The position numbers were made by a program, and so were the translations under genes. Below the pieces are notes generated by a model that was not told the origin of the DNA, searched no databases, and saw only the letters and a list, made by a program, of their open reading frames with translations. This document shows, piece by piece, positions 21,304 through 31,056 of a stretch of DNA of 64,000 bases. Location: NCBI GenBank assembly GCA_001414345.1, contig LLCB01000017.1, positions 1 to 64,000 of the forward strand. The letters are read 5' to 3'. The stretch is from Hymenoscyphus infarciens (Eukaryota > Ascomycota > Leotiomycetes > Helotiales > Helotiaceae). How positions within the stretch are numbered: the first letter of the stretch is position 1; each line of letters begins with the position of its first letter.

Positions 21304-23121
21304 CTACATGGCGCCGTTAGACAAAGCAGCTCCGGGATAGGTAGCTTTGAAGTAGCTAAACAAATCGGTCCCATTTATGCTCAAATCCTTATATGCAGGA
21401 CATTCCAAGGAGAGGAAGACGGTGTCAAGGGCACTGGTAAGTGTTGAGAGGACCGGGCCAATGGTAGCATACAGCGAGGATAGGACGTTTGGAGCGGCCT
21501 CTTTGACGAATTGAAAGACAAAGCAGAGAGCGTTGTTACCATCCAAAAGTTCGGCGGCGTTGAAGGCACCTCCGGTGATGTCCGAATAATCAATACCAGC
21601 AAAGGTGTTCACACCATTCACGTTGCCTCCGATGCTGGGGAGAGTCAGGGAACAATTCTCAGACTTCGGATGAATGTGGGGAATCTTACCTGAAGAGAGT
21701 TGGGCGCTTAAGGATAGTGTGATGCAGCATGTCTTGGACCCCATCAGCGAGGGTGAAATCATCGGGCCGGCGGTAATAGTTCTCCGGGATTCTGTCACCC
21801 CCACTGTTATAGACCATGTTATCATCTGGGCCTGTAACGCCATATATACTCTTGAATGCTTCTTTGCCTGTTCCGGATCACGTTAGCTCCGACCATGGTA
21901 GATATAACTGCGAGGAGCATACCAAAAATTCCATCCGGATATTCTTCGGAACAGTTAACGAACAGGCGACCGGAGAATACAATAGCTGCGTTTCGGACGA
22001 ACCATCCACTCCATGGTAGGTAGACAAAGTTGGGGTTGTATGAAATGTCCTGGTGCCACCTTTCGACAGCATAATCCATCATGACGTCCAGACTGTAGTT
22101 GGGGACCTCGGCGTCCTTCTGCTTGTTGAATAAACGGGTGAAGTAGGTCATGTTCAGTTCTAAATAAGAAGAAATCGAGGTCAGCCGAGGTGAAACAGAA
22201 GTATGCATACCCAGGGCACGCAATCTGAGGATATTGGACAAGATAACGAAGTACAAGATGGAAACACGTACCATTGTTGTTGCCAATGGGATCGTAAAGG
22301 TCCCCACGGGTGTTCGACCCATCGACTTCGAAAGTGTTGTGGGTACCAGAGAGACCGCGAGGCTCTCCCAAAAGACCTCCAAGGTTATTAAGAAGGTTTT
22401 CAGGATTGGCGGAGCTGGAGTAACCACCCTAAACTGGTACTTAGCTACCGTATATTCGTGACGAGACACAAACGACGTGAAGTGAAGCTCACCATGCTGA
22501 CACCCGGGTTCAAGGACACAATGTTGCCACCCAAAACAGTACCATATACCGCAAGGATAGTGCTGATTTCTTTACCCATTCCCCAAACTTTGTTGGTAGC
22601 CTCGATATATTGTGCAATCTCCGTTCATTAGCAAGAGTCCCGCAAGTTTGAATAACGGTCTTACAGAAGCAATCCCATTGCGCGGCAGGTAATTATGATT
22701 TGCCAATGTGTTCAATCCAGGGCAAGGACCCCGAACGTCCCCAGCAGTGTAGTTCGGCATGATGAACTCATGTTCGCCGTGCACTACGTGCGTGGTCAGC
22801 GGACGCGTATAAATGTCCATGGGGAGGAGAGTTACCATCAATAAGTTGAGCCTTAGGGTTGAACGTCGACCTCTTTTTGACGCGCCGTGCGTCAAGAATA
22901 CCTCCCGCCAGCGAATCCTTCACCAGCGATGCCAAATGCTCGATGGGGATATGGTGCCCTCCGACGTCTGCCGTGCCACCGACACCAGGGGTGCTTTTCT
23001 TCAGAGTATTGAGCGGAACTGGGGCATTCAGGTCGATGTTTTCAGCAAATGTTGGGAGAGCAGAAACATGATGAACTGTTTGCGACAGAACCAAAAAAGA
23101 TACGGAGTTGAACAGCTTCAT
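21304..23121 (-). CDS. Secreted heme-thiolate peroxidase/peroxygenase family protein (7 exons)
   Basis: Minus-strand exons 23121-22836, 22783-22665, 22618-22493, 22428-22272, 22159-21923, 21867-21690 and 21634-21304 join in frame to 477 residues. It starts with a signal peptide (MKLFNSVSFLVLSQTVHHVSA); an alternative Met at 23151 adds 10 residues. The Peroxidase_2 (chloroperoxidase / unspecific peroxygenase) signature is clear: RGPCPGLNTLANHNYLPRNG at about 113-132 with Cys116 as the heme-thiolate ligand, and HNTFEVDGSNTRGD at about 207-220 containing the Glu-x-Asp-x-Ser metal-site motif. RIPENYYRR and the C-terminal half also fit the long-type family. These extracellular enzymes use H2O2 to oxygenate or halogenate organic substrates. 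The usual acid-base Glu appears to be Ala288 (NAAIVF where relatives have an E). The acceptor of intron 6 could shift by six bases. It sits in a transposon-flanked island. Confidence 0.9.
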
Positions 23122-24397
23122 CCTGAGGGCTAGAAGACTGAATGGAAACAAAGATCAAACAGGGAAACTAAAAGAGTGTGAAGGAGTGATGGCGAGAGAA
23201 ACCATTATTGGGAGTGAAGGCTCCTGACTTTATAATGGTGGTGATGATGGAATGTAGATCCTTCCTCTGATCATCATGAGCTGAATTGAAATGGAAGAGC
23301 GATCATTGCTGCAGCGCCCATCAGAAACCTATTTCTAATTAGCGTCGACTGAGAGGTGGGTTGAAGGTATTCCAAGAGTCCAAGACCCGCTCGGCTACGC
23401 TTCGGGCGCTCGCGGAGAACGACCGACCCACTTGCTCGGGGTTTCGACAAATTCGAATTCTGTCTTGTAGATCTTTAATCTGCGCCGCCGAAAAGAGATT
23501 TGTTCGACACTGATCGAGAAAACTTGTTAAGAAGAAAAGAAAATCTCCTTATTAAGACTTTATGCCTTAGAATTAAGGGGGAAATAAGGCACCTGTAGAT
23601 CAAACTGCTAAGATGGTGGGTCCATCAGCGGAAGATGCCGCAAGCCTTATTTCGACCTCCACATTCACAACCGTTGAGAACCCAAGTGACAGCGGCTGGG
23701 GGACTGGACTGTGCATGACAAGTCAGGTACAGTATATACAGTATGATTCGATGATATAGTATCGTCAAGATTTGCCCTCTTTCTTGGTCGCTTTGACTTC
23801 TGACAAACGGCCGTGATGTCCTTAGTGCTATGGATTGCGAGGCGTACCCCTACTCCTCTCAATTGCGCAAAAAGCTGTCTCTGTCCCTTCGCTAGTTCCT
23901 TCGGAATCCCGGGTAGGATATCTGAGAATCAACCCCCCGCGCGCGTCTGCCACGCAGAGCCCCTTTCCTTTCAACCTAGCAATTTCTTCTGTAGTAGATC
24001 TGTGACGAAGACACCTCATCAGTGAGTGATTTGGAAAAGTTTCTTCACTCAAGGGCCTCTATAGCTGTGCATCATAGTCGGTGAATCTTCTTGTTTGTAT
24101 AGCTTCAATTTCGTTTTAGCTATTGATCTACGCTTCTGGGGAGCCGGCAGACCCTTCCGCCGATATCGTAAGGGTTTGCATGCCTGCTCGACCCGTTAAT
24201 GCGTCAAGATGAAAATATCTTCCTCTAGATGACATCTATAAGATGTCGACACCTTCACCCTCCTAGCTTGTGGAACTTGGTTAAGAATTGTACTTGTCAT
24301 TTGGTTCTCATTCATTCAAGAACGATCTCAAAACACTCAACCCGTCCCACGTCTTCCGTTATTTCCTACATTTTCCCTCCGGGTCTACATTGTCAAT
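23122..24397. promoter_or_regulatory. Divergent intergenic region between peroxygenase and CFEM receptor genes
   Basis: About 1.27 kb of normal composition. It holds both promoters, because the two genes diverge. Short open frames (up to 74 codons) on both strands have no supporting features. A GC-rich patch at about 23385-23445 (CTCGGCTACGCTTCGGGCGC) stands out in composition. No assignable factor sites. Confidence 0.5.
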
Positions 24398-26100
24398 ATG
24401 AGACTCGGTCGCCTTTTGGCCTTTGGTGCGGCACTTGTTAGTGTTAGCCAGGCGGCCAGTCTCGCAGAGTTATCAGCGCAGCTTCCACCTTGTGGGGTGA
24501 GTAAACATACAAGACCCTGCAAAATACAGAATGCTTACACAATTCATAGTTGTTATGCTTGGGTACTGCCATATCTGCGTCTCCATGTACTCTCGCGAAT
24601 TCGACATGTATATGTACCGACACCGCCTTACTCACATCTGCGGCTGCTTGTTTAGCTACGTCTTGCACTACAAGGGAACAACTCGAAGTCGCCAAGATTC
24701 AAGGAGAGGGATGCGGAGTACCTGTTGTATCCCAGCAGCCGAAATTGAGAATTTTAGTATATATATTTTGTACTCTTGCAGAAGCCTGTATTCTCGTCCG
24801 CATATGGTCAAAGATACAGCTTATGAAGAAACTTTCCCCAGATGATTGGGTAATCATGCTTTCGGGAGTAAGTCTTACTTCTCAATACTCCTTAGTAAGT
24901 AGATTCTAACTGGCCTAGGTTGTTGTGGTCGGCTTCTGGTATATTCTTATTACAGGTACGTATATGTCACAGATCACCCTATGTCCTTTCTGACGATTTT
25001 AGCTATCGACCTAGGCCTCGGATTGAATATGTGGGATACAAATCTCGATGATCTGGACCGCTTTTTCAAAGTAAGGCTCATTACAATTTCAAACAAGACC
25101 TCTTCTTACTAATCGCCTCGTGCCAGTTATTTTGGGTTGAAGAAATCGTCTATCTTGGTATGTTAGCGATAACCAAAGTCGCTATTCTCCTGTTTCTAGT
25201 GAAGCTTTTCCCAAGCCGATCCTTCCGCATCCTATGTTGGACCGTCGGTGCTTTCACAGTCGCCATTGCACTTTCGTTTATCATGGCGACAATTTTCTCA
25301 TGCAGACCTATCTCATATTTCTGGACACGATGGCAAGGAGCCGCATCTGGAGGAACGTGCAACAACCTCAATCTTCAGACGTATATTGCCGCTGCAATCA
25401 ACATTGTTCAAGATTTCACAATTTTATGTCTTCCAGTGCCCGAATTGTACAAGTTACAGGTGTCTTCAAAGAAGAAGATTCAACTAATTCTCATGTTTAG
25501 TGTCGGCCTTTTGTAAGACATGTTTCTTCTCCTGGTATTCTGGGTTACTAATCGAGGATTTTTGTAGTGTTTCCATCATCAGCATTATCCGCCTTAAAAC
25601 TCTACTTACGTACGGGAGTACAACAAACCCTACCAGCAAGTTCTTCTAAACTATGACCCCTTTGACTATCTGGCTAATATCTGAAAGAGGACTACGTCGA
25701 CCTCGTCATATGGTCCATCATTGAGGCCACAGTCGCCATCATTTGTGCCTGCATGCCTAGTATACGTCACCTCCTCGGACACTTCGCTAGCACCAGCTGG
25801 TTCGCTAGCACGGTCAAAACAAATCCATCCCACGGCAACAGCCACGGTACCGACCCGCGGATCTACCAAAACCGCTCGTTCAAGATCGAGAGGAGTCAAA
25901 ACGATGATTTCCATGAGCTCACTAGCATAACAGACGGCACTAGAAGTGATGCTCACCTTGATCACACGTCTAGCAAACCCAACTCCCTTATGACACAGGG
26001 GAGCCAGCACGGGACTCTCGATGGGGATAAAGATGAGCAGACACACACTGCCCATGTGTGGGTAAGACACCAATCTGTGCAGAATCCGATTACATGTTAA
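24398..26100 (+). CDS. CFEM-domain Pth11-like seven-helix receptor (7 exons)
   Basis: Exons 24398-24496, 24550-24867, 24919-24955, 25003-25070, 25127-25512, 25568-25635 and 25688-26100 close in frame to 462 residues. A signal peptide (about residues 1-19) is followed by a full eight-cysteine CFEM domain (Cys32, 36, 46, 53, 55, 67, 72, 88) with the conserved Asp57 after the CxC. Seven membrane spans run from about 95 to 375 in the fungal rhodopsin-like (Pth11-type) arrangement, with NPTKDYVDLVIWSIIEATVAIICACMP-like helix 7 residues. A hydrophilic cytoplasmic tail ends QNPITC. Exon 6 ends at a GC donor (GCAAGT), a GC-AG intron supported by frame and by family resemblance across the junction. 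Such receptors are surface sensors; in Magnaporthe, Pth11 directs host-surface recognition. The ligand is unknown. Confidence 0.9.
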
Positions 26101-27349
26101 ATCTGGTTAGACTCCCACACACTAAATGGTGCCCAAGTTAGCCTTCGTCGATTGGCTCAACAGAACGTTTATTCAGGGTATCATGGCCCCGAAACATGCC
26201 GTGAAGACCTGCTGTCCCTTTTTCTATCCAGAACTCCTTTATATTTCTTGTAGATAATATATCATTCTACAATTGGATTCTTCACGATCGTTTAACGAAA
26301 CTTGAGAGGAAGTATTTTGGCTCTGTCGGCGGATTATATAGTAGTAGGGCAATAGGGTTAGGGTTAGGGCAACTCTCTTTTGATATAATGCAGAGAGGTT
26401 GAGTCCAGAGTTCCCCGATGAGAATAACTAGAGATATCAAATATACCAACGTACCTTCAAGCAAAAGTTTACTTTACAAGATCAGATAAAACGAAAAGTC
26501 TATCGATTATTGGGTTATAGGAAGTCTTCAGCAGAGAATCAGTCCACCACGCCAACTACTTTTTGGAAACCCAGCCGCTCTCCTGATTATATGCTCACGG
26601 CTATATAGCGGGATAAGCCGGCGCAGGGTAACTTGCCTTTTCTCTGCCAGCTCCACTACCCACTCTCGTGTCGGTACCCTGCTCGCTCCTTACTTTTACT
26701 TTTCTAATTCCCGGCTGCTGTGGTCCCCACCAAGATGATGGGATTTTCATGTCTCTTGCTAAGTAGGTATACTGCACGGTGCCTAAATTGGAAATTGTAA
26801 GATAGTCTCTCCACTCCCCAACCCCTTGAATCACGCTGCTGGTTTTCCGGATTGAGGTATCGATATGGAGCCAAGAAAGCTTCACCGCCAGAAGTACAGC
26901 TGTTTTAGTCCTCGACATGGCGTGGCTGGAGGTCTTTTCGAGTTAGTGCCTTACGAACGATCGGCGAGTGGTGCTGTGAACCACTGCAGGACGATCTCAA
27001 CATCTTACCCAGATTCATTACCCATCACTCAAGCGCCAAGGCAATATTCGGGGTCGAAAACGTGGAAAGAAAGCCCACATTGTCGATCCATTGTAACTAT
27101 AGCAAGATCTTCATCTTCTCTTCCAGTTTTGAACGGCGTTGGCGATGGCGGCATCCTTTGAAAACTCGTTGCTTATCGAAAGGATCCGGCAGCTCCACAT
27201 ACCTACACGGCCATGAACATCCACATATTTTTAATGCGTCGGTACCTTGGTCCGGTCACTGGTGTAATATAGAGACCCAACTCCCGAGGACGTCTACGAG
27301 AGTCCAGGGCCGAACTTCGAACTTCGATCAGCAAACTTTCTTTTCAACC
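26101..27349. other. Intergenic region upstream of TmpA-like gene
   Basis: About 1.25 kb of normal composition with an interstitial telomere-like motif at 26353-26369. Open frames at 26865-27161 (plus) and 26601-26918 (minus) lack recognisable domains. An in-frame upstream extension of the next gene (ATG at 27062) reads as low-conservation, Arg/Ser-rich sequence and is treated as 5' leader. An upstream exon cannot be excluded. Confidence 0.5.
26353..26369 (+). repeat. Interstitial telomere-type repeat
   Basis: TAGGGTTAGGGTTAGGG, nearly three units of the fungal telomere repeat TTAGGG, inside a gene island between two membrane-protein genes. Too short to be a telomere. It could be a TTAGGG-binding factor site or a scar of break repair. 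Confidence 0.75.
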
Positions 27350-28702
27350 ATGGCGGTACCCAACACATCGACAGCTCGTAATAACGAAAAGGTCCAGAAC
27401 CAGACAGTATCGCGCTTCCTGCAATGGCTTAGGTTCGCATGCTCGGAATACCGCCTTCTTTTCACAATCGTTTTTGCACTTAACTTGGTTGGTGTAATCG
27501 AATTTCTTTTCAATTGGTTTCGGAGAGGACATGCAAGCGATAAGACATGTACTCTGGCAACGTCAATCAACCTGGCCATCTCGATCGTTATCCGCGAGGA
27601 GCATATCGTCAATTTCCTTTACACCATCTGCACAGCCGTGCCTTCTACTGCTCCATTATGGTTCCGTCGCCGGGTAGGGAAGATCTATCATCTGGGAGGT
27701 CTTCATAGTGGATGTGCTGTAGCAGCGACTTTTTGGTTCATTCTTCTATCTGTTCAAAGCACCATCAGCTTTTGCTCTACAACATCAAAGGGCTCAGAAC
27801 AATGGATCCTCATTATCGTCATCTATATTTTGGATTGTCTGCTCGTATCTATGGTCGTTATGGCTCACCCGTCCATCCGCGCCCAACTACATAATGCCTT
27901 CGAGATTGTTCACAGGCTAGCTGGCTGGTCAAGTCTAGCTCTTCTATGGACTCTCATAGTCCTCGATGCCGATATAAGTCGACCCCCGACCCAGAAACTG
28001 TCTTCTGCCTTATTTGGCAGTGCCAACATCTGGCTTCTCTTCATCTCTACCTTCAGCATCGTCATGACCTGGCTCAACTGTCGGAAAGTCAAGATTCAAT
28101 CGGAACAACTTTCGACACATGCTTTACGCATCAAGTTTGATTACGCTACTCCTCAACCAGGAACAACCATTCGACTATCAACCAGTCCTCTCTTTGAATG
28201 GCACGCCTTCGCCACCTGGTCCCAGCCTGGCCATAAAGGTTTCTCTCTCATAATTTCCAATGCCGGCGATTGGACAAATAACCTCGTCAATAACCCACCC
28301 CAAGAGATCTGGGTAAGACGAACACCAACGTGTGGAGTGCTACGGATAGCGCCCATGTTCAAGAGCGTCCTGATCGTTGCCACAGGATCAGGCATCGCCC
28401 CCTGTTTACCAGTCATCATGGCGAACCGCACCCGCATCAATCTTTTTTGGTCGACGCGAGATCCTCTGACGACGTATGGAGCTGAGATTGGAGGCATTGT
28501 GACCGCACTGGGGAGCAATGCGTATATACATAATACGACGACGATGGGAAGACCATCGACATTGCAGTTGGTACTGCAGCAATACAAGGACACTCAGTCT
28601 GAGGCCGTGATAGTCATTTCAAATCCGAAGTTGACGGGAAGACTGGTGCAGGATTTGGAGGATTTGGGTGTCCCAGCATTCGGTCCAATATGGGACTCGT
28701 GA
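27350..28702 (+). CDS. TmpA-like integral membrane oxidoreductase
   Basis: 450 residues from the ATG at 27350 (context CAACCATGG); an upstream in-frame ATG at 27062 would add 96 residues without recognisable similarity. About five membrane spans lie between residues 35 and 250 (for example YRLLFTIVFALNLVGVIEF, WILIIVIYILDCLLVSMVVM, IWLLFISTFSIVMTWL), including HRLAGW reminiscent of ferric-reductase-like membrane cores. A cytosolic flavoprotein-like domain follows, with a GSGIAP nucleotide-binding motif at about 345-350 and a C-terminal strand ending GPIWDS. This layout matches the Aspergillus nidulans TmpA family (plasma-membrane flavoprotein linked to conidiation signalling) and the equivalent C-terminal module of some NRPS-like adenylating proteins. 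No adenylation domain is present here. Single exon. The substrate is unknown. Confidence 0.8.
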   Translation: MAVPNTSTARNNEKVQNQTVSRFLQWLRFACSEYRLLFTIVFALNLVGVIEFLFNWFRRGHASDKTCTLATSINLAISIVIREEHIVNFLYTICTAVPSTAPLWFRRRVGKIYHLGGLHSGCAVAATFWFILLSVQSTISFCSTTSKGSEQWILIIVIYILDCLLVSMVVMAHPSIRAQLHNAFEIVHRLAGWSSLALLWTLIVLDADISRPPTQKLSSALFGSANIWLLFISTFSIVMTWLNCRKVKIQSEQLSTHALRIKFDYATPQPGTTIRLSTSPLFEWHAFATWSQPGHKGFSLIISNAGDWTNNLVNNPPQEIWVRRTPTCGVLRIAPMFKSVLIVATGSGIAPCLPVIMANRTRINLFWSTRDPLTTYGAEIGGIVTALGSNAYIHNTTTMGRPSTLQLVLQQYKDTQSEAVIVISNPKLTGRLVQDLEDLGVPAFGPIWDS

Positions 28703-31000
28703 TTGCTTGCCCGTGTAAAATGAGATGGCTTTTTACCTAATTGTTAAGAGTTGACATAGTCGACGAGGTTGATTGTTGAGTCTCAATAGCCACTTTCATT
28801 ATTAGATCCAGCGTTTTGGTTTTCTCAGCTGAGTTAGAACCTGTATCCTTTCTATATACTTCAATCTATGCCTTTCCTCGCTTTTTTAGTTATCGTACTT
28901 TATTATATCTTCTTTATTATAGCCTTCCTCGCCACTCTTCTATCCTAAGATTCAGTAAGCCTGTTCTTTCTTATCTAATATAGCTCTATTAGCCTTACCT
29001 AGCTAGATAAATAGAATAGACGAGAACAAGGTAAATAAGATAGCGCTAGTAATTTCAATATTAATTTCGCCTACTAGACACCTCTCTAAGCGAATTCAGC
29101 TACTTTTTCTACTCCTGCTCTCTTCTACTTTATTCTCCTTTCCTCTCCTAGCTATCTTTTTTTAATTTTCTAGTAAATCTAATCTCTATTTTACACTTAT
29201 TCTTCTTAATCTACCTAAGTCTATAAGAGAGGTAAATTTTCTTCTATTATATCTGAATAGAAGAGAGTATTCTTTCTTATCCGAGGGTCTAGGCTAAGTA
29301 ATACTAGGAAAACTAAAACGCTAGTTAGGTCGTAAGAAATTCTAAGAACTTTATTAAGTAACTCCTTTTTGCTATCTCGGAAGTCTTCGACGTTATTCTT
29401 TAATAAGCCTCGTGAAAATAGAAGCTAGTAATATCTTTGCTATATATCTTCTAGTTATTTACTCTTCTTACTTATATTACTTATTCTGTCTTCTTTTTTA
29501 CCTCGGTTCTTCTAATAATCTCTTCTATAATTACCTTAGCCGAGCTATTTCTAAATTAATAGACTAAGACTATCGCGTTATACTCGCTCTATCTTTCTAA
29601 CTATTAGAAATAAACGAATAGATATAGAGAGCTAATAATAAGCGAGTAATTAAAAGCGTATAGTAGTAATTAACGTTATTATATATATAGGTTATATTAG
29701 ATAAAGCTATCTAGGAGTTACTATTCTCTAAAGTATTTACTACTAAGCTTTTCTAATCTAGTATATATAGTGCTAATAACGTTTACTAGAAGTCTATTAT
29801 ATACTAATATCTTCTATTATTTATAGATAAGTAACGTACTATTATCTAAAGATTTAATTTTTTCTATAATCTTACTTTTTACTAGTTAGTAGATCTTTAG
29901 AGTACTCTTAGACTATAGATAGTTTAATTATTAAGAAGAGAAAATATTAGAAATAGAGTTTCTTAACTAAAAAGCGTCTAGTATAAGAGATAGAAGAGAA
30001 GAAGAATTACTAATAGATTAGAATAGACTTTAAGTCTAGTTATTCTTTAGTAAACGTCTCTAGAACTCTTCTATTATACTCTCTAGCTATATAATCTAAT
30101 TCTTACTTTCTTAAATTTTAGCTTCTATAGCTTATTCTATACTCTATATCTTATTTATAATAGAGAAGTCTTATTAGTCTCTCTAAGTTTAGAAAGCTAG
30201 GCTCTTACTTAAGACTTTTAGTTCTTAGACGTTTAGATATAAGTTATAAACTCTTTAAAAGATAGTTAACTAGTTTCTCTGAAAAGATACTTAATACTTA
30301 GAAGTAGAGCTTAGAAGAGATCTAAAGTCGCTTCTAGTTCTACTATATTACTATTAATAAAAGAGAGTAAAGAGTTAATTTAAAAGTCTTCTAATAACTA
30401 TCTATTATTAACTCTCTAAATTATATATAATAATCTCTATATAAAGAGAGTTATTAGAAGTTTTAGAAATACTAAGTATATTCTACTTCTATTAATATAT
30501 TAAAAATATACTTCTACTAGCTAACTAATAGATAATATTACTAGCTATTTATAAGATCTTTAGTATTTAAGCTAGTTAAGCTTATAGTTAGTCTAGTCTA
30601 AATCTAAGCTAAATCGACTTTAAATTATAAGTAATAATATACTTAAATAAGATATTATAATAGACTCTCTCTAGTAAAGAAGAATATAGTCTTTTTATAT
30701 AATAGTACGAAATATAGATAACTATAGAAGAGATATATAAGAGTATATTTAGTATAGTAAGGTCTATAGATACTAAGCTCTAATATAGAAGAAAAGACTA
30801 AATTAGTCTCTTATTATTTTAAATAGAAGTATTTATCTATAGAAGATTAAATAATTTAAAAGTCTAATAATAATAATAACTAAAATCTTTCTAATATAGT
30901 TAATCTAAATAAAAAGAGCTAAAAGCTAATATATATAGCTTTAAATCTTAGTACCTTTAAGCTTATAAGTATTAGTAATCTAAAATAGCTAGCTATTATA
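28703..31000 (-). mobile_element. RIP-eroded non-autonomous LTR element, minus orientation, left part unresolved
   Basis: A gradual boundary at about 28703-28850 leads into TpA-saturated DNA. A 303-base LTR in reverse orientation lies at 30698-31000 (its start, read on the minus strand, is TATAATAGCTAGCTATTTTA). Sequence to its left, read on the minus strand, matches the internal region of the element at 53911 onward (TAAAAAG junction, then AAGTCGATTTAGC and CTAATAA-type words). The matching LTR on the left was not found, so the element is truncated or too eroded. No intact ORF in 28703-30697. Confidence 0.65.
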
Positions 31001-31056
31001 CTAAGATTACTAATATTTAAATAATATAACTTATAATATCTTTAGTATTAAGAAAC

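Noticed and set aside
22236..22249. Extra mini-exon inside intron 4 of the peroxygenase gene
   Set aside because: Including it breaks the frame of the next exon; a single 112-base intron closes correctly.
26865..27161. 98-codon open frame upstream of the TmpA-like gene
   Set aside because: No domain, no splice junction joining it in frame to the next gene could be supported.
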